Of a stretch of DNA of 31,799 nucleotides, positions 1-7,705 are shown piece by piece. Source of the DNA: REEB95 sp035648735 (GTDB lineage Bacteria > Pseudomonadota > Alphaproteobacteria > ATCC43930 > CGMCC-115725). Where the stretch lies: NCBI GenBank assembly GCA_035648735.1, contig DASRKX010000058.1:1-31799 (forward strand). The letters are read 5' to 3'. Each line of letters begins with the position of its first letter. Position 1 is the first letter of the stretch. The notes beneath the pieces are model-generated. The model made no database searches. It had not been told where the DNA came from and saw only the letters and a program-made list of their open reading frames with translations. The position numbers and the translations under genes are program-made.

Positions 1-1755
1 CGCCGCGGCGATGCGAAAAAGGCTTTCGCTGACGCGCCGCATGTCTTCGAGCACATCTTTCGCACGCAGCAGGTGATGCACACGCCTTTGGAACCGATGG
101 TGTCCGCGGCGGAAGCGGGCGATGCCTCGCTCATTATCCACACCGCCTCGCAGAGCCCGTCCTTCGTGCGCATCGAGATCGCGCGCCTGCTCGGCTGGCC
201 GGAGAACCGGGTGCGGGTCAAGACCGCGTTCCTCGGCGGCGGCTTCGGCGCCAAGCTCTACATCAAGCTCGAGGCGCTGGTGGCGGCGCTGGCGCTGCTC
301 GCCCGGCGCCCGGTGAAGATATCGCTCACCATGGAGGAGCAATTCTTCACCATCACCAAGCATGCCACCACCTTCCGCATCAAGAGCGCGGTCGACAAGA
401 CGGGACGCATCACGGCGCGCGAATGCGAGGTGTGGTGGAACGGCGGCGCCTATGCCGACATCGGCCCACGCGTGACGCAGAAATCCGGCTTTACCGCCGC
501 TGGCCCCTACGACATCGACAACGTGCACATCGATTCCTATGCGCTTTACACCAACCGGCCGCCGGCCGGGGCGTTGCGCGGCTTCGGCATTCCCCAGCTG
601 GTCTGGGCGTATGAGAGCCATACCGACATGATTGCGCGGGCGCTCAAGCTCGATCCGCTCGAAATCCGCCGCAAGAACATCCTGCGCGAGGGCCGGCCCC
701 AGGCGACCGGCACGGCCATGAAGGATGCGGCCATCGAACTGGTGCTCGAGCGGGTGGCGGCGCGGCTCGATTGGACGCGGCCCTTCGACCGCGGCACGGG
801 CAATCTCCGGCGCGGCCGCGGCCTGGCGATCGGCTTTAAGGCGAGCATCGCGCCGACGACCTCCGTCGCCATCGTGAATGTCTACGCCGACGGCAGTTGT
901 GGCCTCTATTGCGGCACGGTCGATATGGGGCAAGGCTCGGATACCGCCATGGCGCAGATCGTCGGCGAAGCCTTGAACCTGCCGGCGGAATCGGTGCGCG
1001 TGGTGCATCCCGACACGGACGTGACGCCCTACGACATGGCGACGCTCGGCTCGCGCTCGACTTTTCACATGGGCCATGCGGTAAAGCTCGCCGCCGAGGA
1101 TGCGCGCGCGAAGCTCGAGGCACTTGGCATGGAACTGGGCATGCCGCGCGGCAGCAACGTGCCCATCGCAGAGCTTTTCCGGATAAAATACGGCATGCAG
1201 GCCGGCAACATCGTCGGCATCGGTAGCTATATGCCGAGCTACGCCTCGCCCGATCACGCCAGCGGGCTCACGCCCAACGCCACCCCGTTCTGGATGGTCG
1301 GCGGCACCGGCGCCGAGGTCGAGGTCGACACCGAGACCGGCCATGTGCGCATCCTGCGCCTTATCAACGTTGCCGATCTCGGCAATCCCATCAACCCCCG
1401 GATCGTGGAGACCCAGCTGTCAGGCGCGGCCGTCATGCAGCTCGGCTTTACCATGACCGAACGGATGGATTTCGCCGGCGGTCAGCTGCTCAATCCCTCG
1501 CTTGCCGATTACAAGATACCGGGCATGCGCGACATGCCGGACAAGATGGAGAACGAAGCGGTCGAAGCCGTTCAACGGAACGGGCCGTTCGGGGCGAAGG
1601 GCGTCGGCGAGAGCGCGACTTTCGGCGTCTCGCCGGCGATCGCCAACGCCATCGACGACGCGGTGGGCGTGCGCCTCATGGAATTGCCGCTCACGCCCGA
1701 GGCGGTCTACCGCGCGCTCCAGTCCGCGAAGAGCGGCAGCGGAGATACGCGATGA
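1..1755 (+). CDS. Xanthine dehydrogenase-family molybdopterin-binding (large) subunit, 5' partial
   Basis: This is the catalytic subunit of a molybdenum hydroxylase of the xanthine dehydrogenase / aerobic CO dehydrogenase family. It is open at the left edge: the frame runs without a stop from base 1, and the first codons read like the family's internal sequence just before a conserved (M)xP(M/L)EP stretch, so the ATG at base 73 is internal. Visible family motifs are GGFGAK (about 238-255), the ALRGFG loop (about 571-588), GQGSDTA (about 928-948) and, near the C-terminus, GAKGVGES (about 1591-1614), whose Glu is the family's active-site base. About 585 residues are present of the usual 750 or so. 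The stop overlaps the start of the next gene (ATGA). The substrate cannot be read from sequence; the neighbouring transporter suggests an imported organic compound. The FAD-binding medium subunit is not in the window and may lie upstream. Confidence 0.9.
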   Translation, partial: RRGDAKKAFADAPHVFEHIFRTQQVMHTPLEPMVSAAEAGDASLIIHTASQSPSFVRIEIARLLGWPENRVRVKTAFLGGGFGAKLYIKLEALVAALALLARRPVKISLTMEEQFFTITKHATTFRIKSAVDKTGRITARECEVWWNGGAYADIGPRVTQKSGFTAAGPYDIDNVHIDSYALYTNRPPAGALRGFGIPQLVWAYESHTDMIARALKLDPLEIRRKNILREGRPQATGTAMKDAAIELVLERVAARLDWTRPFDRGTGNLRRGRGLAIGFKASIAPTTSVAIVNVYADGSCGLYCGTVDMGQGSDTAMAQIVGEALNLPAESVRVVHPDTDVTPYDMATLGSRSTFHMGHAVKLAAEDARAKLEALGMELGMPRGSNVPIAELFRIKYGMQAGNIVGIGSYMPSYASPDHASGLTPNATPFWMVGGTGAEVEVDTETGHVRILRLINVADLGNPINPRIVETQLSGAAVMQLGFTMTERMDFAGGQLLNPSLADYKIPGMRDMPDKMENEAVEAVQRNGPFGAKGVGESATFGVSPAIANAIDDAVGVRLMELPLTPEAVYRALQSAKSGSGDTR

Positions 1756-2243
1756 GCGTCGCGCCGCGCCGCATTCAGTTCACGCTCAACGGCAAGCCGG
1801 TCGAGGCCGAGGTCGCGTCGCACGAGACGCTGCTCGAAATCCTGCGCGAACGGTTTTCGCTGTTCGGCGCGCGCGAAAGCTGCGGCCAGGGCCTGTGCGG
1901 CTGCTGCACCGTGCTGGTCGACGGGCGGGCGGTGTCGGGCTGCCTCTATTTCGCCGCCACGGCCGCCGGCGCCGCGATCGAGACCATCGAGCATCTGGCG
2001 CCCGGCGAACGGCTCGACCCCGTGCAGGAGGCGTTTCTTGAATGCGGCGCCTTCCAATGCGGCTTCTGCACCCCCGGATTTATCTTGATGACCAAGCAGT
2101 TGCTGGATGAGCACCCGGAGCCCAGCGAGGACGAGATTCGCCACTATCTTTCTGGTAATCTTTGCCGTTGCGGCGCCTATCCGGAAATTATCGAGGCCGT
2201 GAAGGTCGCCGCACGCAAGCGGAAGGGCAAGTCGCCCACATAA
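1752..2243 (+). CDS. [2Fe-2S] small subunit of the molybdenum hydroxylase
   Basis: This 163-residue protein carries the two [2Fe-2S] clusters that move electrons from the molybdenum site to the FAD or an external acceptor. The N-terminal plant-ferredoxin-type cluster has Cys44, Cys49, Cys52 and Cys64 (C-x4-C-x2-C-x11-C). The C-terminal helical cluster has Cys103, Cys106, Cys138 and Cys140 (C-x2-C-x31-C-x-C). Both patterns and the length are standard for CoxS/XdhA-type subunits. The ATG overlaps the stop of the large subunit by 4 bp, indicating translational coupling and a shared complex. Large subunit before small is one of several known orders. Confidence 0.93.
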   Translation: MSVAPRRIQFTLNGKPVEAEVASHETLLEILRERFSLFGARESCGQGLCGCCTVLVDGRAVSGCLYFAATAAGAAIETIEHLAPGERLDPVQEAFLECGAFQCGFCTPGFILMTKQLLDEHPEPSEDEIRHYLSGNLCRCGAYPEIIEAVKVAARKRKGKSPT

Positions 2244-2269
2244 CCGCGCAACCGGGGGAGGTACGTCTC

Positions 2270-3607
2270 ATGGCGATCAATGCTGCCGCCGCGACACCGT
2301 GGTATCGCTCGCTCAATCGCAGCCAGTGGAACACGCTGCTTGCGACCAATCTGGGCTGGTTGTTCGACGGCTACGAGCTCTATGCGCTGATCCTGACGAT
2401 CGGCGTGGCGCTACACCAGCTGCTCGATCCGAGCCAATACGCGCAAATCCCGGTCTATGCCGGCACCGTCATTGCCACCACGCTGTTGGGCTGGGGAGTC
2501 GGCGGCATGATCGGCGGCGTGCTCGCGGATTATATCGGCCGCAAGCGGACGATGATCTTCGCAATCCTCGCTTATTCGCTCTTGACCGGGCTCAGCGCGA
2601 TTTCATGGAGCTGGATCTCCTTTGCGGTGCTGCGGTTCCTGGTGGGCGTTGCCATCGGCTCCGAATGGGCCACCGGCACGTCGATCACCGCCGAGCTGTG
2701 GCCCGACAAGGCGCGTGGCCGGGGGGCCGGGCTGATGCAATGCGGCCTCGGCATCGGCTTCTTCGCGGCGTCCCTGATCTGGGTTTATGTCAGCCCCTAC
2801 GGCCCCGACGCCTGGCGCTACATGTTCCTGATCGGAATATTGCCCGGCCTGTTCACGCTGTGGATCCGGCGCGGCATTCCCGAATCGCCGGTGTGGGAGC
2901 GCACGGCCCAGCGCCGCAAGGCAGCGGTGGCGCGCAAGAGCCGCGGCGAGCGACTCGATGCCGCCGATCACGCGCTGACGCGCTTCACCCTGGTCGAGTT
3001 GTTCGCCGATCCTCCCGTGCGGCGGCGGCTGGTGATTGTGTTCCTGATGTCGCTCTCGACCACGCTCGCCTGGTGGGGCATCTCGAGCTTCGTTCCGCCT
3101 TACGTCGCCTCGATCGCGGCCAAGGCCGGGTTGCCGGGTCCGGTTTGGGCCGGCTATACCGGCATGGCCTATAATCTCGGCGCCATCCTCGGCTATGTCG
3201 GTCTGGGCTTCTTTGCCGACAGCTTGGGGCGCAAGCCGGTGGTGATGGTGTTCTACGCCGCGTCGCTTCTGATGACGCCCGTTCTGTTCCTGTGGACGCA
3301 TGACCTCAACCTGTTGTTGCTCGCCGCCGCCGTGAACGGCTTCTTCACGTTGGGGCAATACTCCTGGATGCCGGTGTGGCTGCCGGAGCTGTTCCCGACG
3401 CGCATGCGCGCGACCGGGATCGCCTTCGCCTTCAACGCGCCGCGCTTCATCGCCTTCCTCGGCCCGCTGATCGCGGGCACGCTGATTGCGAATTTCGGCG
3501 GCTTCGGCAACGCCGCGGTGAGCATCAGCTTCATCTACATCCTGGGATTTGTAGCGACACTCTTTCTTCCGGAAACCAGGGGCAAGCCGCTGCCGGAGAA
3601 TCTCTAG
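2270..3607 (+). CDS. MFS transporter, aromatic-acid/metabolite:H+ symporter-like
   Basis: This 445-residue inner-membrane protein has the twelve-helix pattern of the major facilitator superfamily. The DGYE stretch in the first helix (residues 33-36) recalls the conserved Asp of aromatic acid:H+ symporters (PcaK-like). Motif A, GGVLADYIGRKR, follows helix 2 (about 82-93), and a second copy, FFADSLGRKP, lies in the C-terminal half. The ATG at 2270 was chosen because a strong Shine-Dalgarno (GGGGGAGG) precedes it; the longer frame from 2162 runs inside the previous gene. It starts 26 bp after the hydroxylase small subunit on the same strand, so it probably belongs to that operon and imports or exports the hydroxylase's substrate or product. 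The substrate assignment is inference. Confidence 0.88.
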   Translation: MAINAAAATPWYRSLNRSQWNTLLATNLGWLFDGYELYALILTIGVALHQLLDPSQYAQIPVYAGTVIATTLLGWGVGGMIGGVLADYIGRKRTMIFAILAYSLLTGLSAISWSWISFAVLRFLVGVAIGSEWATGTSITAELWPDKARGRGAGLMQCGLGIGFFAASLIWVYVSPYGPDAWRYMFLIGILPGLFTLWIRRGIPESPVWERTAQRRKAAVARKSRGERLDAADHALTRFTLVELFADPPVRRRLVIVFLMSLSTTLAWWGISSFVPPYVASIAAKAGLPGPVWAGYTGMAYNLGAILGYVGLGFFADSLGRKPVVMVFYAASLLMTPVLFLWTHDLNLLLLAAAVNGFFTLGQYSWMPVWLPELFPTRMRATGIAFAFNAPRFIAFLGPLIAGTLIANFGGFGNAAVSISFIYILGFVATLFLPETRGKPLPENL

Positions 3608-3630
3608 GACACGCCTGCGGTGCTATTTTC

Positions 3631-3668
3631 GCGAAGCGCCCGCCCTCAATGGGGCGGGCGCCTTTCGC
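3631..3668. terminator. Bidirectional hairpin terminator between convergent genes
   Basis: A perfect 10-bp GC stem (3636-3645 with 3652-3661) closes a 6-nt loop, and outer GCGAA/TTCGC pairs (3631-3635 with 3664-3668) extend it past a 2-nt bulge. It lies between the MFS gene (ending 3607) and the minus-strand gene whose stop codon sits in the loop. The plus strand has only a short CTTTC tail; the minus strand reads into GAAAATAG. It probably serves both genes. Confidence 0.6.
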
Positions 3669-4143
3669 GCATGTCGAAATAGTGCTTCAGGTTCCAGAAG
3701 ATGAAGATCAGGCTGACGACAAAAAGCGCGAAGCCGGCGTTGGAGGCCGCCCCCTCCTCATAGGCGCAAAGGAAAAGTCCGCCGATGCCGAGCGCCACCA
3801 GCAGGGCGATCAGGACGAGCAGCGAATCCGTCTGCTCGACGAGGATCACTACGTCGATACTTTGCGCGAAATCCTCGGCGCGCCGATCGAAATAGCGCTT
3901 CACGCACCAGCCGAGGGCCACGAGCGACAGCCCCGCCGTGACGAATCCCGCCGCATAGGTACCGTTGTCCTCTGCGCCGCTGGCGGTGAAGAACCCGAAT
4001 AAAGCTGAAAACGCGAGGAGTGCGCCGACCAGCCACGGGACCATCCACGCAAGAATCTCACGCAACGGCGCGCGTGGCGGCGACGACGTCCGCGTCGGCA
4101 ACACGCCCGTGACAAAATGGTGGCCCGGGTCTTCGTCTGTCAT
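3646..4143 (-). CDS. Four-helix inner-membrane protein, probable EcfG-regulated, unknown function
   Basis: I do not recognise a family for this 165-residue protein. After a hydrophilic Pro-rich N-terminus of about 28 residues there are four hydrophobic segments (about 30-52, 65-83, 100-125 and 135-153), with charged loops and a basic C-terminal tail. The third helix is preceded by an acidic, polar stretch. A perfect EcfG-type promoter (4151-4175) lies directly upstream, with only 7 nt between the -10 element and the ATG, so the mRNA is probably leaderless and the protein stress-induced. No Shine-Dalgarno precedes the ATG, which fits. An alternative internal start would shorten the N-terminal tail only. 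Confidence 0.75.
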   Translation of the reverse strand: MTDEDPGHHFVTGVLPTRTSSPPRAPLREILAWMVPWLVGALLAFSALFGFFTASGAEDNGTYAAGFVTAGLSLVALGWCVKRYFDRRAEDFAQSIDVVILVEQTDSLLVLIALLVALGIGGLFLCAYEEGAASNAGFALFVVSLIFIFWNLKHYFDMRERRPPH

Positions 4144-4150
4144 GGGATCG

Positions 4151-4175
4151 AACGTTCGCCGGCGTACGCAGTTCC
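4151..4175 (-). promoter_or_regulatory. EcfG-type (general stress response) promoter
   Basis: On the minus strand GGAAC (4175-4171) is followed after exactly 16 nt by CGTT (4154-4151), a perfect match to the alphaproteobacterial EcfG consensus. The start codon of the membrane-protein gene lies 7 nt past the -10 element, about where transcription should begin. Confidence 0.7.
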
Positions 4176-4212
4176 GGATGCGGGACCGGCCGCATGGGGA
4201 GCGCCTATTTAT

Positions 4213-4743
4213 TTACCGCGAAATCCGCCCCGCTTCGGGGTCGATCATGACATCGAATTGCTGGCCGTTGTCGAACACGGTGGCGGCGAATTCGCTGCCG
4301 GCCGGCCGGAAGTTGGTGAAATAGCCAAACCCCTGCCGCTCAAGCAGGTTGAGCGCGACGGTGGCCCGTTCGCTTTGCGGGTTGTCAGGGTCAAAAGCAG
4401 CCGGCACGTTCGAAAATTGCGGACCAGGCATCGGGGGCGGGGAACTCGGATCGCCGAGATTGTGCGGCGGCGCGCCGAACTGCGGCGGCCCGTAGAAAGC
4501 GCTGGCGTCCGGCGGCGGGCCCATCGGCGGTGAGTTGAAGGCGCCGCCGCCCGCAGGCGGGACGCTTGCCGGTGCCGACATCCCGGCAGCCGCGCCAACG
4601 CCGGCACCCCCGGCCGCGCCCGGCGAATATGGGCTGGGCGTGCCGTAGAGCGGCGTCGAGTAAATCTGCGTTTGGGCGTCGGCCGAGGCCGTGCCGGCAA
4701 GGGCAAAACCGGCGGCGGCGAGCATTAAGGCAACATGTCGCAT
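4213..4743 (-). CDS. Secreted Pro/Gly/Ala-rich protein with C-terminal PepSY-like module
   Basis: This 176-residue protein begins with a clear Sec signal peptide (MRH, hydrophobic core, cleavage near ASADA/Q at about residue 23). A low-complexity linker rich in Pro, Gly, Ala and Ser follows (about 30-115). The last 50 residues have the spacing of a PepSY-like fold: a short helix (ALNLLERQGF), then strands with AATV, DVMIDPEAGRI. The ATG at 4743 was chosen because the upstream ATG at 4755 overlaps its Shine-Dalgarno (GGAGG, about 7 nt before the start). It is transcribed toward the 3646-4143 gene with a 69-nt gap. It is probably periplasmic; function unknown. The PepSY comparison is by pattern only. 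Confidence 0.72.
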   Translation of the reverse strand: MRHVALMLAAAGFALAGTASADAQTQIYSTPLYGTPSPYSPGAAGGAGVGAAAGMSAPASVPPAGGGAFNSPPMGPPPDASAFYGPPQFGAPPHNLGDPSSPPPMPGPQFSNVPAAFDPDNPQSERATVALNLLERQGFGYFTNFRPAGSEFAATVFDNGQQFDVMIDPEAGRISR

Positions 4744-4899
4744 GCGATCCTCCATCGAGTAGATGGGCGTGGGAAACCTTGGGCGTCGATTGAATTATGG
4801 GCAAGATTAGGGCGGTTTGACGGATATTCGATGACCCGACGGTGAATTCTGACCGATGGTCTCTTCCGTCGCGTGCCGCTCCCGGGCAAAATCGTCCCC

Positions 4900-5277
4900 A
4901 TGGCTCCGTCGCGGCGAGATCACGGCCGGCACTCCTTCGCCACCTATGATGATTTCTGGCGCCATTATCTCCGCGAGCATGCGTCCCATCGGACGCGCCG
5001 CTGGCATTTCTTCGGCAGCAGCCTGGCGCTGCTATCCTTGGCGGCCTTGCTCGTGAGCGGCAATTGGTGGTTTCTCGCCGCGGCGCTCGTCGCCGGCTAT
5101 GGGCCGGCCTGGATCGGTCACGCCTTCGTCGAGCGCAACCGCCCGGCGACGTTCAGCCACCCGCTGTGGTCGCTGGTCAGCGATTTCCGCATGTACGGGC
5201 TTACGCTCACCGGCGGTCTTGGCGCCGCGCTCGCCAGGGCAGGCGTGCCGGTGCGCCGCCGTCGTGGCGAGCGGTGA
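4900..5277 (+). CDS. DUF962 / Mpo1-like membrane protein
   Basis: This protein of about 125 residues matches the DUF962 (YGL010w/Mpo1-like) family: a YDDFWRHYLREH opening, an R-x2-H pair before the first hydrophobic segment, GYGPAWIGHAFVERN in the middle and a PLWSLVSDFRMYG ending. In yeast the Mpo1 relative is an Fe(II)-dependent dioxygenase acting on 2-hydroxy fatty acids and relies on conserved His residues, which are visible here; bacterial members are mostly uncharacterised. Two hydrophobic stretches flank a short turn. The ATG at 4900 is preferred over a GTG at 4873, but neither has a good Shine-Dalgarno. It is divergent from the secreted protein at 4743 and 101 bp upstream of rpiA. Confidence 0.82.
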   Translation: MAPSRRDHGRHSFATYDDFWRHYLREHASHRTRRWHFFGSSLALLSLAALLVSGNWWFLAAALVAGYGPAWIGHAFVERNRPATFSHPLWSLVSDFRMYGLTLTGGLGAALARAGVPVRRRRGER

Positions 5278-5378
5278 TTTTTTCGGCGCCGGCGCAGCAC
5301 GAACCCAGTCAGGCCTTCACCGCCCCGACCGAAGGACAACGCTGGACGGGCGCTGCTGGCCGACGATAAAAGCTAGGC

Positions 5379-6071
5379 ATGGCCGATCGGGATGCATTGA
5401 AGCGGGCGGCCGCGGCGGCGGCCGTCGCCATGGTCGCGGACGGCATGACGATCGGCCTCGGCAGCGGCACCACCGCCGCCTTCGCCGTCGCCGCGCTGGG
5501 CCGGCGCGTGAAGGAGGGCTTGCGCGTCACCGGCGTGCCGACCTCCGAGGCGACCGCCGCGCTCGCGCGCGCCGTCGGCATTCCGCTCGCGGGACTGACC
5601 CAGGATCGCTATCTCGATCTCACCATCGACGGCGCCGACCAGATCGCGCGCGGCAGCCTCGATCTCGTTAAGGGCCTGGGCGGCGCCTTGCTGCGCGAAA
5701 AGCTTGTGGCGCGCCATTCCCGGCGCGTCATTATCGTGGCCGACGATAGCAAGCTGCTCGATCGATTGGGAGCTATAACGCCCGTACCGGTAGCGATCTT
5801 GTCTTTCGCGCGCGATTTGGCGCTGGCCGGCCTGGCGGCGCTCGGCGCTGCGGTGGCGCTGCGGATGGACGGCGCGCGAGCCTATCGGACCGATGATGGA
5901 CTCGAAATCGTCGATTGCCGCTTTACCGAAATCGTCGATGCCGGTGCGCTCGATTCACGAATTAAGGCGTGCGCCGGCGTGGTCGAAACCGGCTTCTTTC
6001 TGGGCATCGCGAGCCAGGTGATGCTCGGCACGGCGCAAGGCGTCGTGAACCTAACGCGTAATCGTGGCTAA
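5379..6071 (+). CDS. rpiA: Ribose-5-phosphate isomerase A
   Basis: This enzyme interconverts ribulose-5-phosphate and ribose-5-phosphate in the non-oxidative pentose phosphate pathway (cytosol). The 230-residue length is typical. The phosphate loop GLGSGTT is at residues 26-32, the catalytic region TIDGADQ at 82-88 (Asp84, Asp87) and KGLGGALLREK at 98-108 (Lys98, Glu107), matching the known E. coli catalytic residues in order and spacing. The usual DGADE is DGADQ here, a small departure. It is not in an operon with the oxidative branch genes at 13204-17274, but together they form a complete route from glucose to ribose-5-phosphate. Confidence 0.95.
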   Translation: MADRDALKRAAAAAAVAMVADGMTIGLGSGTTAAFAVAALGRRVKEGLRVTGVPTSEATAALARAVGIPLAGLTQDRYLDLTIDGADQIARGSLDLVKGLGGALLREKLVARHSRRVIIVADDSKLLDRLGAITPVPVAILSFARDLALAGLAALGAAVALRMDGARAYRTDDGLEIVDCRFTEIVDAGALDSRIKACAGVVETGFFLGIASQVMLGTAQGVVNLTRNRG

Positions 6072-6188
6072 ATTTCACGGGTTTGCCACGCCGTCGGCAA
6101 GACACAGCTTTCTCACACCCGCGATTTCTCCGCCGGTGTTGAGATACGGATATCGCCTACCCGATGGAAACAAGAAGAGGGTAAACCC

Positions 6189-6728
6189 ATGCATTCGCTC
6201 GCCGATGCCATTCTTCCCGTTTTGCCGCGCCTGCGCCGCTATGGTGCTGCCGTTACGGGCTCGCGCCGCGCCGGCGATCAGTACATCGAAATCTGCCTCG
6301 AAACGCTGATCCAGGAGCCGGGCCGCATCACGCCGGCGGCCGACATCGCGCCGCAACTCTTCGACCTGCTGCATGACGCGGTTGACGCTTGCGGCGTCGA
6401 AGCCGAGGCGCCCGCCGATCCCAATCTCGAAAGTCTGCAACGGGCGGTCCTCGGCCTGAAGCTGCGCGACCGGCGGCTGGTTCTGCTGCGCCTGCTCGAA
6501 GGCTTTTCGCTCGCCGAAACGGCGACCCTTCTCGATATGTCGGAAGTCGAGGCAGAGTCTCGGCTGAAGGAAATCTGCACCGAATTCAAGGATATGTGTG
6601 CGGCCCGCGTGCAGGTCATCGAGAACGAGAGAAAAATTCCGGCCGATCTCGCCGACATCGTCGCGCATACCGATCATCGTTTGATTGGCATCGCGGCAGA
6701 TTCCCACGACGCCACCACCCTGGCGTAG
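6189..6728 (+). CDS. PhyR-like stress response regulator with truncated receiver domain
   Basis: PhyR is the phosphorylation-controlled anti-anti-sigma factor of the general stress response; its N-terminal sigma-like domain binds NepR and frees EcfG. Residues 1-115 match that sigma-like domain, including LPRLRRYGAAVTGS near the start and the LRLLEGFSLAETATLLDMS region-4-like helix-turn-helix (about 98-116). The receiver begins at about residue 140 (VQVIENERKIPADLADIV), but the protein stops at 179 after beta1-alpha1-beta2. The phospho-acceptor Asp is therefore missing, and the acidic pair of the first strand reads N-E instead of D-E. A normal PhyR is about 260-270 residues. Upstream is a GAGG-type ribosome site. 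It may be a decaying copy or a phosphorylation-independent NepR binder; the sequence does not decide. Confidence 0.75.
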   Translation: MHSLADAILPVLPRLRRYGAAVTGSRRAGDQYIEICLETLIQEPGRITPAADIAPQLFDLLHDAVDACGVEAEAPADPNLESLQRAVLGLKLRDRRLVLLRLLEGFSLAETATLLDMSEVEAESRLKEICTEFKDMCAARVQVIENERKIPADLADIVAHTDHRLIGIAADSHDATTLA

Positions 6729-7009
6729 CGAAGGCATCCGAATCCGGCGGTCGTCGGCTTTCACGGTAGCCGGGGCCGGACTCGGCGCCGTGCGCCGGTA
6801 ATAATCACCGCCTGCTCGAGGAAATGATCAGCCGCGTTTTGTTGGCCCGTCGCCGACGAGGCTGCGCTGGATCGCGTCGCGGGCGACTAGCGCTGGCGGT
6901 CACGCCATCGGCAGCTAGCCCGGTCGGGTTGGCAATTCGCGGACCGGCACCGCGGTGGCGTTCGTCGCCCTGAAGGCCTGGAACGGTGGGATTCGGCGCT
7001 CGGTGCTCT
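6729..7009 (+). other. Gene-free stretch with possible remnant of the PhyR receiver
   Basis: No convincing gene lies between the truncated phyR and the promoter at 7010. In the same frame as the PhyR-like gene, 22 codons after its stop, bases 6795-6812 read PVIITA, close to the PVIFITA strand found about 38 residues further on in intact PhyR receivers. Stops and a likely deletion interrupt the rest. This supports, weakly, decay of a full-length gene. Confidence 0.35.
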
Positions 7010-7035
7010 GGAACCAGGGCGCGAACAGCGCCGTT
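7010..7035 (+). promoter_or_regulatory. EcfG-type promoter of the LigD/Ku operon
   Basis: GGAAC (7010-7014) and CGTT (7032-7035) are separated by 17 nt, a perfect match to the EcfG consensus. Transcription would begin near 7043, giving a leader of about 80 nt before the ATG at 7122. The five genes that follow on the same strand are close enough to share the transcript. Confidence 0.7.
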
Positions 7036-7121
7036 CTATCCCTGCCGCGCCGCTTCTGCCGCCCGGAAAATCCTCCCCCGGCATTAATCTGGGTCGATGC
7101 CGTACCCCAAAGGAGAACCCC

Positions 7122-7517
7122 ATGCTCAGAGGCGAGTTGACGCAACCGGAGACCGATCTCCTGCAGCAGCTCGAGCGGCAGGAACGCGAAGATTGCGTTC
7201 AGCGGTGTCAGGTTTGCCACCGTGCCTGCCTTGATCTCGCCGCGGCGCTTGACGGCGTTTATGGCGGCGATGCCGGCATGCTGGTCGAACTGCTGCTCGA
7301 TACCGCCGATATCACCGCCATGTTGGCTACGACCCTCGGCCATACGCATGCCCGGCTCAATCGGCCGCTGGCGGCGCTGTGCCAGGAAATATGCGAGCGC
7401 TGCGAGAGGGAATGCGCGCGCCGCATGGAAGAAGGCGAGGCCGAGCCCTGTATCCGTGCCTGCGCGCAATGCGCCGTCGGTTGCCGCGGCCTCATCGAGG
7501 AACGGAGCATTCAATGA
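7122..7517 (+). CDS. Cys-rich four-helix protein, DUF326/copper-storage (Csp)-like
   Basis: This 131-residue protein has 12 cysteines arranged as three identical C-x3-C-x2-C-x3-C motifs: Cys25/29/32/36, Cys87/91/94/98 and Cys110/114/117/121. Spacing of 3 and 4 places each set along one face of a helix, as in the four-helix copper-storage proteins (Csp, DUF326), which line their core with thiols that bind Cu(I). The helix expected second (about 51-75) has no Cys but carries Met and His. There is no signal peptide, so a cytosolic Csp3-like role is most likely. The Shine-Dalgarno AAAGGAGA lies 5 nt before the ATG. It is first in the operon driven by the EcfG promoter at 7010 and overlaps the next gene by 4 bp. 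Metal specificity is inference. Confidence 0.75.
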   Translation: MLRGELTQPETDLLQQLERQEREDCVQRCQVCHRACLDLAAALDGVYGGDAGMLVELLLDTADITAMLATTLGHTHARLNRPLAALCQEICERCERECARRMEEGEAEPCIRACAQCAVGCRGLIEERSIQ

Positions 7518-7702
7518 ACGATCATGCCCTTGCGGACAAGATCGCCGAGCACGCGAAAGTCGCGGTGCAATCGGGTGTGCGTATACCGACGGATCAGGCG
7601 CGCCAAGCCGTCGAGCTTGGCACCATGCGCTGGGTATGGGCAATCTCGCTCGTCCTCGCCATCATCGCCATGGCCGTGATCTACGGCCTCGTTGTCGGCT
7701 GA
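7514..7702 (+). CDS. Small single-helix membrane protein
   Basis: This 62-residue protein has a polar helical N-terminal half (residues 1-37, ending in RQAVELGTMR) and one transmembrane helix (about 39-61, WVWAISLVLAIIAMAVIYG) reaching the C-terminus. Its ATG overlaps the stop of the Cys-rich gene (ATGA), and ligD begins 3 nt after its stop, so it is translationally coupled on both sides. No family is recognised. The N-terminus would face the cytosol if it inserts as a tail anchor. It may recruit an operon partner to the membrane, but nothing in the sequence shows this. Confidence 0.75.
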   Translation: MNDHALADKIAEHAKVAVQSGVRIPTDQARQAVELGTMRWVWAISLVLAIIAMAVIYGLVVG

Positions 7703-7705
7703 TCC

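Noticed and set aside
2162..2269. Longer N-terminus for the MFS transporter
   Set aside because: It would overlap the ferredoxin-like subunit and add non-membrane sequence; the Shine-Dalgarno is just before 2270.
3376..4533. Plus-strand open frames running opposite the 3646 and 4213 genes
   Set aside because: They lack hydrophobic or motif structure, while the minus-strand genes have signal peptide or transmembrane patterns and Shine-Dalgarno or promoter signals.
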